NCBI GenBank assembly: GCA_030546905.1 | Contig: JAUOPI010000016.1 | Location: forward strand, 1-64,000 | Direction of reading: 5' to 3' | Source: Granulosicoccaceae sp. 1_MG-2023 | GTDB taxonomy: Bacteria > Pseudomonadota > Gammaproteobacteria > Granulosicoccales > Granulosicoccaceae | Length of the DNA stretch: 64,000 bases | Shown: positions 34,116 through 43,963 of the stretch, one piece after another | How positions within the stretch are numbered: position 1 is the first letter of the stretch | How the letters are laid out: each line of letters starts with the position of its first letter | The notes under the pieces: model-generated | Database searches by the model: none | What the model saw: the letters and a program-made list of their open reading frames with translations, nothing else | What the model was told of the DNA's origin: nothing | Made by a program: the position numbers and the translations under genes

Positions 34116-35936
34116 TTAGAGCCCGTAAATGCGCACCAGCAGGAAGGTATACAAGCCCCACATCAGCACCGCCAGGGGCAGGCCGACGCGCACGAAATCC
34201 TTGAAGCTGTAGTTACCGGCACTCATGACCAGCAGATTGGTCTGGTAGGACACGGGGGTGACGTAGCTGAGATTGGCGCCGAACAAAACGCCCAGCACAA
34301 AGGGCTCGGGGTTGAGCTTGAGCGCCGTGGCAATACTGACCGCGATCGGCGTGCCGATCACCGCGGCAGCATTGTTCGACACCACATTGGTCAGCAGCGC
34401 CATCATGAAAATCAGCCCCGCCAGCACCACCGGCGCCGGCGCATCCTGCATCAGATTGGCAAACAGCGAGGCAATAAAGTCACTGCCGCCGGTTTGCAGC
34501 AGCGCGCTGCCGAGAGCCAGACTGGTGACAATCACAAAGATCACCTGGGCACTGACCGCCCGCCCCACGTCACGCCAGCGCAGACAGCCGGTCAGAATCA
34601 TCATGGCCGCCCCGGCCGAGGCGCTGATGGCGATCGGGATATTGCCCAGGGCGCTGAACAGGACGATGCCGGCCATAATCGCCAGCGCCACCGGCGCTTT
34701 GGTGCTGTGAGGCAAATCCGTGGTGTTGTCCAGGACCAGAAACAAGGCGCTGCTTTTAAGTTCCGACAAGGCCTCGCGACTGCCCTGCACCAGCAGCACG
34801 TCACCGACCCGCAGACGCACGTTGGCGATGCCGCCGGGCATGTTCTGAATCGGCTTGCCGCCGCGGTGAATAGCCAGTGTTACCACGCCCCAGCGTTCGG
34901 CAAACTGCATCTCCCCCAGGGTGCGGGTGCGCAGAGGCGATTCCCGGTTAACAATCACCTCGGCCAGCTGCAAATCCTGGTCGTGACCGTTTCCGCTCAG
35001 CGGCAGATCGTCACTGGCCAGGCTGACGCCGAGCACCTGTTCGTGCTCTTTCAGGTTTTGCGCTGTGTCGTGTACCAGCAGGCAATCACCGGCCTGTAGC
35101 CGCACATCCGGCAGCGGCACAATGCGCCGCCCGCCTTCGCGCACGATATGCTGCAGACGCAGCCCTTTGCCGGCTTTGGCGATAATGTCACGGATCGACC
35201 GTCCTTCCATGGCGCTGCCGGGGGTAACGTGCAGCTGGCCGGAAAAAATCTTCGGCACCTCGTTGTCGATCATCGGCGCCGATGCCGGCAGTAATCGCGG
35301 TGCGATCAGCCACAGATAGAGCACGCCGACCGCTCCGGCAATAACCGCCGGCAGGAAAAAGTCGAACATGCTGATCTCACGCAGGCCCAGATCGGCGGCC
35401 ACACTGACGACCAGCAAGTTGGTGCTGGTGCCGATCGTGGTTGCGGTGCCGCCGAGCAGCGTGGCAAACCCCATGGGCATCAGCATGGTGCCGGCCGCCA
35501 TATTGGACTTGAGGGAGACGCTCACCAGTATCGGCAGCAGGAGGATCACGATGGGCGTATTGTTGATAAACGCACTCATCGAGGCGGCCGCGCAAAGCGT
35601 GACCAGAAACAGGCTGCGCGGCGCGCGGTTCCAGTGCCGCGCCAGCGCCCGCCCGACCTGCTCCAATGCGCCGGTGCGCACAATGCCGTGACCGGCCACC
35701 ATCAACGCCACAACGGCGATCAGCGCCTGGTGGCCGAAGCCGGAGAAAAAAGAACTCCCGGCGATTTCACCGAAAGGTGTCTCGTAGGGGAAGAGATGGA
35801 AAAACAGGGCGAGCAGCACCAGCACCGTAAAGCCGGATGTCTCGAGAGGAATGCTGTCCCGGCTGAAAAGAATCAGCGCCAGCACGGTCAATAGCATCAC
35901 CACGATGGCGTGGCCGTTCGGCAGGATAATATCCAC
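34116..35936 (-). CDS. SLC13-family transporter with two RCK_C (TrkA-C) domains
   Basis: A 606-residue inner-membrane protein with the DASS/SLC13 transporter fold (about eleven helices split in two halves) and a cytosolic block of two TrkA-C domains in the middle (about residues 205-400; the first ends in VRLQAGDCLLVHDTAQNL, the second in VRLRVGDVLLVQGSREAL). Signatures include SAFINNTPIVILLLPI and TNVVSNNAAAVIGTPIAVSIA, which bind Na and the dicarboxylate or anion in relatives. Members carry sulfate, dicarboxylates or citrate. GTG start, weak ribosome site. Divergent from the LysR gene. Confidence 0.88.
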   Translation of the reverse strand: MDIILPNGHAIVVMLLTVLALILFSRDSIPLETSGFTVLVLLALFFHLFPYETPFGEIAGSSFFSGFGHQALIAVVALMVAGHGIVRTGALEQVGRALARHWNRAPRSLFLVTLCAAASMSAFINNTPIVILLLPILVSVSLKSNMAAGTMLMPMGFATLLGGTATTIGTSTNLLVVSVAADLGLREISMFDFFLPAVIAGAVGVLYLWLIAPRLLPASAPMIDNEVPKIFSGQLHVTPGSAMEGRSIRDIIAKAGKGLRLQHIVREGGRRIVPLPDVRLQAGDCLLVHDTAQNLKEHEQVLGVSLASDDLPLSGNGHDQDLQLAEVIVNRESPLRTRTLGEMQFAERWGVVTLAIHRGGKPIQNMPGGIANVRLRVGDVLLVQGSREALSELKSSALFLVLDNTTDLPHSTKAPVALAIMAGIVLFSALGNIPIAISASAGAAMMILTGCLRWRDVGRAVSAQVIFVIVTSLALGSALLQTGGSDFIASLFANLMQDAPAPVVLAGLIFMMALLTNVVSNNAAAVIGTPIAVSIATALKLNPEPFVLGVLFGANLSYVTPVSYQTNLLVMSAGNYSFKDFVRVGLPLAVLMWGLYTFLLVRIYGL

Positions 35937-36264
35937 CAGAGAAAAGTACCCGCAAGCTCAAAGGCGGGTCATTGTAACCGGACTGTGTCCAAAATGCCGC
36001 AGTCTGCGAGGGACAGGATTGAATATTGAAAAGGTTCAGGTTTCCTGCAAAGGCGCTGCCGGCGAGGCGTTTTTACCCCGAAAACCGCCCTGCACCGACA
36101 TTGGCATGCTTTTAAGGCTAGTCAAAACAAGCGCTTGTGGTGTTTGACAAAATTTTCCCGTCAACATGTCTTTTACGTATCACGCCGGTGTGTTTATAAT
36201 CGTCTGGTTGAAATTGACCCTCGCGTCATTCAGATTGCCAATACTGCAAGCAAACGAGAACTCC
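35937..36264. other. Intergenic region with LysR promoter
   Basis: 328 nt between the divergent SLC13-type and LysR genes. Its right end carries the promoter at 36172-36200. The remainder (35937-36170) shows no gene or repeat; an in-frame upstream extension of the LysR frame to 36166 has no support. It is GC-poor near 36115-36200. Confidence 0.5.
36172..36200 (+). promoter_or_regulatory. Sigma70 promoter of the LysR gene
   Basis: TTTACG (36172-36177) and a perfect TATAAT (36195-36200) are separated by 17 nt. Transcription should start near 36207, leaving a leader of about 58 nt before the GTG at 36265. Another TTGACA (36144-36149) lies upstream but lacks a good -10. Confidence 0.65.
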
Positions 36265-37206
36265 GTGTCCGGCACCTATTACAAACAGAACCGTATCAAA
36301 AAGCTGCGCGCCTTTTGCCACACCGCCAAGCTGGGCAGTGTCACCAAAGCCGCAGACAAGCTGTTTGCCAGTCAGCCTACGGTCTCCCTGCAGATCAAAG
36401 CGCTGGAAGAAGAAATGAGCGTGCAGCTGTTCGAGCGGCGCGGCCCCTATCTCAAGCTGACCTCCGAGGGGGAGATTCTCTACAAGCTGGCCTTGCCGCT
36501 GGTGCAAGGGGTTGATCAGTTGCAGGAAACCTTTAACGCCCACTGCGGCAAGCTCAGCAGCGGCGAGCTGACGATTGCCGCCGGTGAGTCGACGATACTT
36601 TATATCCTGCCCGAGCCGGTGCGACAGTTCTCCGAACGCTATCCGGATGTGCGCCTGACGCTGGCCAATGTGACAGGCCGCGACGGCATGGCCATGTTGC
36701 GTGCCGATCAGGCCGATTTTGCGGTCGGTTCCATGCTTGAAGTGCCTCAGGACGTGGAATACACCTCGTTTGTCAGTTATGACCCGGTGCTGATCACCCC
36801 GCTCGATCATCCGCTGGCGCAGCGTGAGAAGGTCACTCTGCACGATATCAGTCCGCATGGCCTGATTCTGCCGCCGCGTCATTTGAGTACCTGGCGTATC
36901 GTCAAAATGGTCTTCGCCCAGAATAACGTGAATTACAACGTTGCCCTGGAGGCCGGTGGCTGGGAAGTGATCAAGCGCTATGTCAGTCTCGGCATGGGCA
37001 TTTCCATTGTTACCGACGTTTGCCTGACCGAGGAAGACCGCAAGCGGTTTGCGGTGATCAATCTGTCGGAATACTTCCCCAAGCGCACCTACGGGATAGT
37101 GACCCGCCGCGAGCGCTTTCTGTCCGCCCCGGCCAAACGCTTTATCGAGCTGATGGAGCAGCAGTATTCCCAGTATGCCAGCGAGGCGCTGGGACGGGAT
37201 TTATAG
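36265..37206 (+). CDS. LysR-family transcriptional regulator
   Basis: A 313-residue regulator with an N-terminal winged helix (RIKKLRAFCHTAKLGSVTKA, ADKLFASQPTVSLQIKALEE, FERRGPYLKLTSEG) and the type-2 periplasmic-binding-like effector domain (about residues 95-300, ELTIAAGESTILYILPEPV). It is close to the CysB-like end of the LysR family but lacks clear identity. Start GTG at 36265 (a longer frame exists upstream but lacks a ribosome site). It lies 119 nt before gltA on the same strand, so it may control it; the small inducer is not known. Confidence 0.85.
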   Translation: MSGTYYKQNRIKKLRAFCHTAKLGSVTKAADKLFASQPTVSLQIKALEEEMSVQLFERRGPYLKLTSEGEILYKLALPLVQGVDQLQETFNAHCGKLSSGELTIAAGESTILYILPEPVRQFSERYPDVRLTLANVTGRDGMAMLRADQADFAVGSMLEVPQDVEYTSFVSYDPVLITPLDHPLAQREKVTLHDISPHGLILPPRHLSTWRIVKMVFAQNNVNYNVALEAGGWEVIKRYVSLGMGISIVTDVCLTEEDRKRFAVINLSEYFPKRTYGIVTRRERFLSAPAKRFIELMEQQYSQYASEALGRDL

Positions 37207-37325
37207 CGTTTTTGTATATACGTCACCGGTCTTTCGCCGGTGATGCAGTCTATGCGGTGGCGGCCTTATGCGTCGCTGCGCGAGCCAGTTAGTGCATACA
37301 CTCTGCATTTATAAGGAGAGGTTTC

Positions 37326-38633
37326 ATGAGCAAGAAAACAGTCACTGTCACGGACAATGAAACGGGCAAGTCGATTGAGCTGGAAGTTCTGCAACCCAGT
37401 TGCGGCACTGAAACCATCGATATCAGCCCGCTGTACAAGGAACTCGGTTACTTTACCTACGACCCCGGCTTTGTTTCGACAGCCAGTACCTGGTCGAAAA
37501 TCACCTTTCTCGACGGTGACGAAGGACGCCTCGAATACCGTGGCTACCCGATCGAGCAGCTGGCTGAAAAAAGCACATTTCTTGAAGTCTGCTACCTGAT
37601 CCTGCACGGTGAGTTGCCGACCGCGGAACAGCTCGCTGCCTATGAGCAGAAAATCACCCGCCACACCCTGCCCCACGAACAGCTCAGCAAATTCTACAAC
37701 GGCTTCCGCCGCGATGCGCATCCGATGGCAATCATGGTTGGCGTGGTCGGCGCGCTGTCGTCCTTCTACCACGACAATATGGATATTTTTAATCCGTCGC
37801 ACCGCATCGATGCGGCCAATCTGCTGGTGGCTAAAATTCCGACCATCGCAGCCTGGGCGCACCGCTACTCCACCGGCAAGCCTTTCATGTATCCGAAAAA
37901 CGATCTGAGCTACGCCGAAAACTTCCTCTACATGATGTTTGCCATGCCGACGGAAGATTACAAGCCTGACCCGCTTATGGCCAAAGCGCTGGATTTGATC
38001 ATGATCCTGCATGCTGACCACGAGCAGAATGCGTCGACCTCCACGGTCCGTCTTTGCGGTAGCTCCGAAGCCAACGCGTTTGCGGCCATTTCAGGTGGCA
38101 TAGGCGCCTTGTGGGGACCGGCACACGGCGGCGCCAATGAAGCCGTGGTGCGCATGCTGACCGATATCGTCGAGTCGGGCAAACCCCTGTCCGAGTTTAT
38201 CGACCGGGCAAAAGACAAGAACGACCCCTTCCGTCTGATGGGTTTTGGTCACCGGGTCTACAAAAACTTTGACCCCCGCGCCAAAATCATCCGCAAGGTC
38301 TGCCACGATCTGCTGCAAAGCGGCCGCATAAACAACACGCATGAGCGCCTGTTTGAGGTGGCCATGGAGCTGGAAAAAATCGCACTGGAAGACGATTACT
38401 TCAAAGACCGCAATCTCTACCCGAACGTCGACTTTTATTCCGGCATTATCTTCCTGGCGATGGGCATCCCGACCAGCATGTTTACCGTGATGTTCGCGCT
38501 GTCACGCACCATCGGCTGGATTTCCCAGTGGAATGAGATGATGAGCGACAACAAAGTCCGCATCGGTCGCCCACGTCAGCTGTATATCGGCGAGACAACC
38601 CGCGATTACGTGCCTATTGATCAGCGCTCGTAA
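37326..38633 (+). CDS. gltA: Citrate synthase (type II)
   Basis: A 435-residue enzyme condensing oxaloacetate and acetyl-CoA, the first TCA step. Its size and order fit the gamma-proteobacterial hexameric NADH-inhibited form. Active-site segments are [14 protein letters not shown] (His), [13 protein letters not shown] (His) and [16 protein letters not shown] (with an Asp further on). Start ATG has AAGGAG directly upstream (spacing 8). Monocistronic; the bidirectional terminator follows the stop by 20 nt. A LysR gene precedes it. Confidence 0.97.
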   Translation: MSKKTVTVTDNETGKSIELEVLQPSCGTETIDISPLYKELGYFTYDPGFVSTASTWSKITFLDGDEGRLEYRGYPIEQLAEKSTFLEVCYLILHGELPTAEQLAAYEQKITRHTLPHEQLSKFYNGFRRDAHPMAIMVGVVGALSSFYHDNMDIFNPSHRIDAANLLVAKIPTIAAWAHRYSTGKPFMYPKNDLSYAENFLYMMFAMPTEDYKPDPLMAKALDLIMILHADHEQNASTSTVRLCGSSEANAFAAISGGIGALWGPAHGGANEAVVRMLTDIVESGKPLSEFIDRAKDKNDPFRLMGFGHRVYKNFDPRAKIIRKVCHDLLQSGRINNTHERLFEVAMELEKIALEDDYFKDRNLYPNVDFYSGIIFLAMGIPTSMFTVMFALSRTIGWISQWNEMMSDNKVRIGRPRQLYIGETTRDYVPIDQRS

Positions 38634-38653
38634 CAGGTCGCGCACCGTGACAC

Positions 38654-38683
38654 AAAAAAGCCGGCTGTATGCCGGCTTTTTTT
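38654..38683. terminator. Bidirectional intrinsic terminator
   Basis: GCCGGC (38660-38665) and GCCGGC (38671-38676) form a self-complementary stem with loop TGTAT, flanked by A6 and T7. It ends gltA on the plus strand and the rhodanese gene on the minus strand. Confidence 0.9.
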
Positions 38684-38710
38684 ATGTCTGGTTTTAAAAG
38701 CGCGCTTCAA

Positions 38711-39133
38711 TCAGCATTGCTCCCAGGGCAGTCCGTGAAAGCGCCAGCCACCGAGTTTGCCGCGCTGGTGATCTTCGTTGAGCTCGCCCTCAAAGCCTTC
38801 TTCGATATTGAAGACATTCTGCAAGCCTGCTTCCAGGAGTTTTTTGCCGGCTTCGAAGGAGCGTTTACCGCTGCGGCAGATCAATAGCATCGGCACGCTG
38901 TCATCTTCGTTATCCGATGACACGCCGCCAAGCAGCACCTTGCGCACATCCTGAACAAAGTGAGGATTCACCACCCACTCGTGTTCGTCCAGCCAGGGAA
39001 TATGAATGGCGCCGGTCGGGTGTCCGACAAACAGGTACTCCATACTTGAGCGCACATCAATAATCAGCGCGCCGGGGTTGTCCTGCACCATATTCCAGGC
39101 GTCAATGCAGCTAATTTGTACCGGTTCAAGCAT
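38711..39133 (-). CDS. Rhodanese-like domain protein
   Basis: A 140-residue single rhodanese domain. Motifs are ALIIDVRSSMEYLFVGHPTG, then the catalytic loop LLICRSGKRS with the persulfide-forming Cys86, and an FNIEEGFEGE segment. It could transfer sulfur to a thiophilic acceptor or serve as a sensor; substrate not known. A single ATG start at 39133, directly behind the terminator of pckA, so it must have its own promoter or get read-through. Not clearly functionally linked to gltA or pckA. Confidence 0.88.
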   Translation of the reverse strand: MLEPVQISCIDAWNMVQDNPGALIIDVRSSMEYLFVGHPTGAIHIPWLDEHEWVVNPHFVQDVRKVLLGGVSSDNEDDSVPMLLICRSGKRSFEAGKKLLEAGLQNVFNIEEGFEGELNEDHQRGKLGGWRFHGLPWEQC

Positions 39134-39151
39134 CGTTCCTGCGACCCTAAA

Positions 39152-39183
39152 ACAAAAAAAGGCGGATACCGTAGTATCCGCCC
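39152..39183 (-). terminator. Intrinsic terminator downstream of pckA
   Basis: Read on the minus strand, GGCGGATAC pairs with GTATCCGCC (plus-strand 39161-39169 with 39174-39182) over 9 bp with a 4-nt loop, followed by a T7 run (plus-strand A run 39154-39160). It closes the gntR-glcB-pckA direction before the rhodanese gene. Confidence 0.9.
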
Positions 39184-39217
39184 TTTCGTACGGCTTGTCA
39201 GCCTGGTATTACGCGGC

Positions 39218-40825
39218 TCAGAGTTGCGGGCCGGCAGCTACCAGTGATTTGCCTTCTTCGGTGTCAGTGAAACGCTCGAAGTTTTCGATGAACAAAGAAG
39301 CCAGGTGTTTGGCTTTCTCTTCCCACTCGGAAGCGTTGCCGTAAGTGTCGCGCGGATCCAGGATGCTGCTGTCTACGCCGGGCAGTGCTGTCGGGGTTTC
39401 GAAGTTGAACACCGGAATGTTTTTGGTTTCAGCGTTCTCGATCGAACCGTCCAGAATGGCATCGATAATGGCGCGGGTATCTTTGATGGAGATACGTTTG
39501 CCGGTGCCGTTCCAGCCGGTGTTAACCAGATAGGCTTTGGCGCCGGACGCTTCCATACGCTTGACCAGCGTCTCTGCGTATTTGGTCGGGTGCAGCAGCA
39601 GGAAGGCTGCGCCGAAGCAGGACGAGAATGTCGGAGTCGGTTCGGTTACGCCAACCTCAGTACCGGCCAGTTTCGCGGTGAAACCGGACAGGAAGTGGTA
39701 TTTAGTCTGTTCCGGTGTCAGTTTCGATACCGGCGGCAGTACGCCGAAGGCATCGGCAGACAGGAAGATGACTTTGTCCGGGTGACCGGCTTTGGAGGCA
39801 CCTTTTACGATGTTCTCGATGTGGTAGATCGGGTAAGAAACACGGGTGTTCTCGGTTTTCTCACTGGAATCGAAGTCCACTGTGCCGTCTTCACGGACAA
39901 CCACGTTTTCCAGCAGCGCATCACGTTTGATGGCGTGGTAGATATCCGGCTCGGCTTCTTCGCTGAGGTTGATGGTTTTGGCGTAGCAGCCGCCTTCGAA
40001 GTTGAAGACACCTTCGTCGTCCCAACCGTGCTCGTCGTCACCGATCAGTTTGCGTTTCGGATCTGTGGACAGCGTGGTTTTACCTGTACCGGAGAGGCCG
40101 AAGAAAATCGCTGAATCGCCTTTTTCACCGACGTTGGCAGAACAGTGCATGGAGGCAATGCCTTTGAGCGGCAGCAGGTAGTTCATGACAGAGAACATAC
40201 CTTTTTTCATCTCACCGCCGTACCAGGTGCCGCCGATCAGCTGCATGCGTTCAGTCAGGTTGAAAGCAACAAAGTTTTCCGAGTTCAGGCCCTGCTCTTT
40301 CCATTTCGGATTGGTCGCTTTAGCGGCGTTGAAGACGACGAAATCAGGCTCGAAGTTTTCCAGCTCTTCTTCGCTCGGGCGGATAAACATGTTTTTAACA
40401 AAGTGGGCCTGCCAGGCAACCTGAGAGATAAAACGGACTTTCAGGCGGGTGTCAGGGTTGGCGCCGCAGTAGGCGTCAATGACAAACAGGCGGCTGCCGG
40501 ACAGTTGGTTCATGGCGATTTCTTTCAGGTCGTTCCAGACTTCCTGTGTAATCGCTTTGTTGTCGTTTTTGCCCTGGTCTGCCCACCACATGGTGTCACG
40601 GGTGGTGTCGTCTTTGACGATCCATTTGTCTTTCGGTGAACGGCCGGTGAAGCGACCGGTATCGACTGCAACGCAGCCGCTTGAAGTTACAGTGCCTTTT
40701 TCAAAGCCCTCAAGACCCGGACGGGTTTCTTCTTCAAAGAGTGTGTCGTACGAGGGGTTGTACAGAATCTCGCTGACGTTAGTAATCCCGTATTGGGACA
40801 GATCCACTTGCTTGGCCATTGACAT
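39218..40825 (-). CDS. pckA: Phosphoenolpyruvate carboxykinase (ATP)
   Basis: A 535-residue gluconeogenic enzyme making PEP from oxaloacetate with ATP; the size is typical. Signatures are [20 protein letters not shown], the P-loop [11 protein letters not shown], and [20 protein letters not shown]. The frame opens with ATG at 40825, but AGGAG is only 3 nt ahead of it and 9 nt ahead of a second ATG at 40819 (MAKQVDL), so the true protein may start two residues later. Fifty-six nt separate it from the glcB stop on the same strand, with no terminator, so co-transcription with glcB is possible. A strong terminator follows. Confidence 0.96.
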   Translation of the reverse strand: MSMAKQVDLSQYGITNVSEILYNPSYDTLFEEETRPGLEGFEKGTVTSSGCVAVDTGRFTGRSPKDKWIVKDDTTRDTMWWADQGKNDNKAITQEVWNDLKEIAMNQLSGSRLFVIDAYCGANPDTRLKVRFISQVAWQAHFVKNMFIRPSEEELENFEPDFVVFNAAKATNPKWKEQGLNSENFVAFNLTERMQLIGGTWYGGEMKKGMFSVMNYLLPLKGIASMHCSANVGEKGDSAIFFGLSGTGKTTLSTDPKRKLIGDDEHGWDDEGVFNFEGGCYAKTINLSEEAEPDIYHAIKRDALLENVVVREDGTVDFDSSEKTENTRVSYPIYHIENIVKGASKAGHPDKVIFLSADAFGVLPPVSKLTPEQTKYHFLSGFTAKLAGTEVGVTEPTPTFSSCFGAAFLLLHPTKYAETLVKRMEASGAKAYLVNTGWNGTGKRISIKDTRAIIDAILDGSIENAETKNIPVFNFETPTALPGVDSSILDPRDTYGNASEWEEKAKHLASLFIENFERFTDTEEGKSLVAAGPQL

Positions 40826-40881
40826 ATTCTCCTGCCGGTTTTCTGTGTGTATGTGATTTCGTTACTGCCGGGTGGCAGGGC

Positions 40882-43050
40882 TCAGTTGTCTGAGCCCTTG
40901 GCCACACGGCGGTAGTGATGCAGTAAGGGCTCGGTGTAGCCGCTCGGTTGTTCGCGCCCTTTCAGGACAAGATCCAGCGCCGCTTTGAATGCCACGCCGT
41001 CGTAGCCGGGTGCCATGGGGGTGTAAAGCGGGTCGCCGGCGTTTTGCTTATCGACCACCTGCGCCATGTTTTTAAACGCAGTGATCACCTGCTCCTCGGT
41101 GCAGATCCCGTGGTGCAGCCAGTTGGCCATGTGCTGACTGGAAATACGCAGCGTAGCGCGGTCTTCCATCAGGCCGACGTTGTTGATGTCCGGTACTTTC
41201 GAGCAACCAACGCCCTGATCGATCCAGCGCACCACATAACCGAGTATGCCCTGTGCGTTGTTGTTCAGTTCGTTCTCGATATCTGTTGCGCTCAGCGAGG
41301 CGGCATCGGCCATCAGCGGAATGGTCAGAATCTTATCCAGATCAGCACGCGGACGGGATTTCAGCTCTTCCTGACGGCCGGCTACTGAGACTTTGTGGTA
41401 GTGCATGGCGTGCAGCGTAGCCGCTGTCGGCGACGGTACCCAGGCGGTGTTGGCACCGGCTTGCGGGTGGCCGATTTTCTGCTCGAGCATGTCTTTCATC
41501 AGATCCGGCATGGCCCACATGCCTTTACCGATTTGTGCTTTACCGCTCATGCCGCAGGCCAGACCGTTGTCCACGTTCCAGTCTTCGTAGGCAGAAATCC
41601 ACGGCTGGGTTTTGATCGCGCCTTTGGGCAGCATCGGGCCGGCTTCCATACTGGTATGGATTTCATCGCCGGTGCGATCCAGAAAGCCGGTGTTGATAAA
41701 GATCAGGCGGTCTTTGGCCGCGCGGATGCACTCTTTCAGGTTCACGGTGGTGCGGCGTTCTTCATCCATAACACCGATTTTCATGGTGTTGCGGGCCAGT
41801 CCCAGCGCGTCCTCGATACGGTCGAACAAGGTGTTGGCGAAAGCCACTTCTTCGGGACCGTGCATTTTCGGCTTCACGATATACATGCTGCCTTTGCGGC
41901 TGTTGCGGTACTTGCCTTTGCCCTTCAGATCGTAAAGTGCGATCAGCGTGGTGACCATGCCATCGAGCATGCCTTCGGGCACTTCGGCGCCGCTGGCATC
42001 GAGCACGGCATCGGTGGTCATCAGGTGGCCGACATTGCGCACCAGCAGCGTGCTGCGGCCGGGCAGTGTCAGGGTGCTGCCGTCCGGTGCGGTAAAGCTC
42101 ACGTCAGCACGCAGTTTACGCTCGATGGTTTTGCCGCCTTTTTCAAAGGATTCGGCCAAATCACCGCGCATCAGACCAAGCCAGTTGCTGTAAACGCCGA
42201 CCTTGTCTTCGGCATCCACGGCGGCGACGGAGTCTTCGCAGTCCTGGATGGTGGTGATGGCCGATTCGAGAACCAGATCCTTAATGCCGGCCGGGTGTTG
42301 TCCGCCCACAGGGTTGCTCGCATCGATCAGCACCTGAATGTGCAGATTGTTGTTTTTCAGCAGTACCACGGCCGGCGCTTCCTGACCGTCGTAACCGGCG
42401 AACTGGGCCGGGTCCTGCAGACCGGTTTCGCTGCCGTCGGCGGTGGTGACAAACAGCTGGCCGTCGCGCACAGCATAGGCTTTGGCGGTGGCATGGCTGC
42501 CTTTTGCCAGCGGTGCGGCGCCGTCGAGAAAGTCCATGGCCAGCGCGATGACTTTTTCGCCGCGTGCCGGGTTGTAGCCGCCGCCGATGGCGGTTTCGCC
42601 TTCATTGGGGATGATGTCGCTGCCGTAAACGGCGTCGTACAGGCTGCCCCAACGGGCGTTCGCAGCGTTCAGTGCGTAGCGGGCGTTGTTGACCGGTACC
42701 ACAAGCTGCGGGCCGGCAATGGTGGCGATCTCATCGTCAACATTGGTGGTGGTGATGCTGAAATCCTCACCCTCGTCGAGCAGGTAGCCGATTTCCTTTA
42801 GGAAGGCTTTGTATTCGGCGGCATCGTGCGCACGGTCTTTACGTTCCTTGTGCCAGGCGTCGATTTTGGCCTGCAGCTCGTCCCGTTTGGCCAGCAGCTC
42901 TCGGTTGCGCGGGGCAAGCTCGGCCAGAATGGCAGCAAAATCCGTCCAGTATTTTGTCGTGTCCACGCCCACATCGGGGGCAATGCTTTCGACAAGATCG
43001 TATAGAGGTTTAGCGATCTGAAGATCGGCGACGTTGACTCTCTCTACCAT
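40882..43050 (-). CDS. glcB: Malate synthase G
   Basis: A 722-residue enzyme of the long G isoform that condenses glyoxylate and acetyl-CoA to malate, completing the glyoxylate route. It has the segments [40 protein letters not shown] and [19 protein letters not shown]. Start ATG at 43050 has GAGAG some 8 nt before and fits the family start (MxERVxVxxLQxA); a TTG-initiated longer frame reaches 43068. It lies 33 nt behind the gntR stop on the same strand and 56 nt before pckA. Confidence 0.96.
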   Translation of the reverse strand: MVERVNVADLQIAKPLYDLVESIAPDVGVDTTKYWTDFAAILAELAPRNRELLAKRDELQAKIDAWHKERKDRAHDAAEYKAFLKEIGYLLDEGEDFSITTTNVDDEIATIAGPQLVVPVNNARYALNAANARWGSLYDAVYGSDIIPNEGETAIGGGYNPARGEKVIALAMDFLDGAAPLAKGSHATAKAYAVRDGQLFVTTADGSETGLQDPAQFAGYDGQEAPAVVLLKNNNLHIQVLIDASNPVGGQHPAGIKDLVLESAITTIQDCEDSVAAVDAEDKVGVYSNWLGLMRGDLAESFEKGGKTIERKLRADVSFTAPDGSTLTLPGRSTLLVRNVGHLMTTDAVLDASGAEVPEGMLDGMVTTLIALYDLKGKGKYRNSRKGSMYIVKPKMHGPEEVAFANTLFDRIEDALGLARNTMKIGVMDEERRTTVNLKECIRAAKDRLIFINTGFLDRTGDEIHTSMEAGPMLPKGAIKTQPWISAYEDWNVDNGLACGMSGKAQIGKGMWAMPDLMKDMLEQKIGHPQAGANTAWVPSPTAATLHAMHYHKVSVAGRQEELKSRPRADLDKILTIPLMADAASLSATDIENELNNNAQGILGYVVRWIDQGVGCSKVPDINNVGLMEDRATLRISSQHMANWLHHGICTEEQVITAFKNMAQVVDKQNAGDPLYTPMAPGYDGVAFKAALDLVLKGREQPSGYTEPLLHHYRRVAKGSDN

Positions 43051-43083
43051 GGATTGACTCTCTCTCAAGTATATTTAATCGGT

Positions 43084-43791
43084 TTATTTATCGAGACTGC
43101 CGGGGATAGTGTGGTGTTCGGAGGTGAAGCTTTTTTTTGCATGTTCGCGCGCGGCGCGGATGTGGTGGCGCATCATGACTTCAGCCATTTCGCCGTCACG
43201 CCGGGCGATCGCCGCGACGATTTCGGTGTGCTCGATCAGCGCCTGGTCAGGACGCGGACCGCTGCCGCTGAATTTCTTGCGGTAGAAATGCACGAGCTCG
43301 AATAAATCGCGCGACAGCATGCGTATCAGGCGTTCGTTATGACTGCCCAGTACGATGCAATAGTGAAAATCAAAATCAACGGACTTGTACTCGGCCCGGG
43401 AAATCGATTTGCCGCATTTACTTTGAAGGTTCAGCAAGGAATGCAGGTGTTCGATCTCGGCATCGGTCATATTCTCCGCGGCCAGACGCGCCGCGAGTCC
43501 TTCGAGTGATTCGCGGACCTGATAGATTTCCAGAAGGCTTTCATTGCTGAGCGTGACGACGCGCGCACCCACGTTGGCTTGCCGCTCAACCAGGTTGCTG
43601 CTTTCGAGCTTGGCGATAGCCTCGCGCAAAGAGCTGCGACTGACGCCGAAGTTCTTCGCCAGTTCCGGCTCACTGATCTTGGCGCCCGGCTCGATATCGC
43701 CGTCCATGATCGCTGCCCGTAGTTGGACATAGACCTTGTCCACCAGCGTGCGGGGACCGTCAGCATTGGAATTTAAATAGGATGTCGCCAT
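43084..43791 (-). CDS. GntR-family (FadR/FCD) transcriptional regulator
   Basis: A 235-residue regulator: N-terminal GntR winged helix (LVDKVYVQLRAAIMDGDIEPG, then SEPELAKNFGVSRSSLREAIAKL) and a C-terminal FCD ligand-binding domain (about residues 80-225, HYCIVLGSHNERLIRMLSRDLF with metal/ligand-binding His and Asp/Glu residues). Start ATG at 43791 has GAAGG 6 nt upstream; the frame can be extended to 43830 without support. First gene of the gntR-glcB(-pckA) run. The promoter is flanked by TGTCGACA palindromes, expected for autoregulation and perhaps control of the glyoxylate genes. The effector is not known. Confidence 0.9.
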   Translation of the reverse strand: MATSYLNSNADGPRTLVDKVYVQLRAAIMDGDIEPGAKISEPELAKNFGVSRSSLREAIAKLESSNLVERQANVGARVVTLSNESLLEIYQVRESLEGLAARLAAENMTDAEIEHLHSLLNLQSKCGKSISRAEYKSVDFDFHYCIVLGSHNERLIRMLSRDLFELVHFYRKKFSGSGPRPDQALIEHTEIVAAIARRDGEMAEVMMRHHIRAAREHAKKSFTSEHHTIPGSLDK

Positions 43792-43843
43792 TTTCGCCTT
43801 CAAGCATTGTGTAAAAACAATGGTTGTCACGCGTTTTTCAAAG

Positions 43844-43851
43844 TGTCGACA
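43844..43851. promoter_or_regulatory. Operator-like palindrome O1 at the gntR promoter
   Basis: TGTCGACA, a perfect 8-bp palindrome, touching the -10 box and covering the likely transcription start. A repressor bound here would block the promoter. Confidence 0.55.
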
Positions 43852-43879
43852 TTAACGGCTTTTATCAGACGGTTGTCAA
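43851..43879 (-). promoter_or_regulatory. Sigma70 promoter of the gntR gene
   Basis: Minus strand: TTGACA (plus 43874-43879, perfect -35), 17-nt spacer, GTTAAT (plus 43851-43856). Transcription should begin near 43844, about 50 nt before the gntR start. Confidence 0.65.
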
Positions 43880-43914
43880 GGCTAAAGCGGCATAAATCTG
43901 GAAATTGCGACGGT

Positions 43915-43926
43915 ATTGTCGACAAT
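43915..43926. promoter_or_regulatory. Operator-like palindrome O2 upstream of the gntR promoter
   Basis: ATTGTCGACAAT, a perfect 12-bp palindrome with the same TGTCGACA core as O1. The cores are 73 nt apart, close to seven helical turns, and O2 lies upstream of the -35 box. GntR/FadR-type dimers bind short palindromes of this form. Confidence 0.55.
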
Positions 43927-43963
43927 CTGCCCAAAAATGCCGCTAATAAATCAATCAGAATGA

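Noticed and set aside
41395-42801. Long open frame (468 codons) on the plus strand opposite glcB
   Set aside because: It lies wholly inside the well-supported malate synthase gene on the other strand, has no ribosome site and its protein resembles nothing. High-GC genes often leave such open antisense frames.
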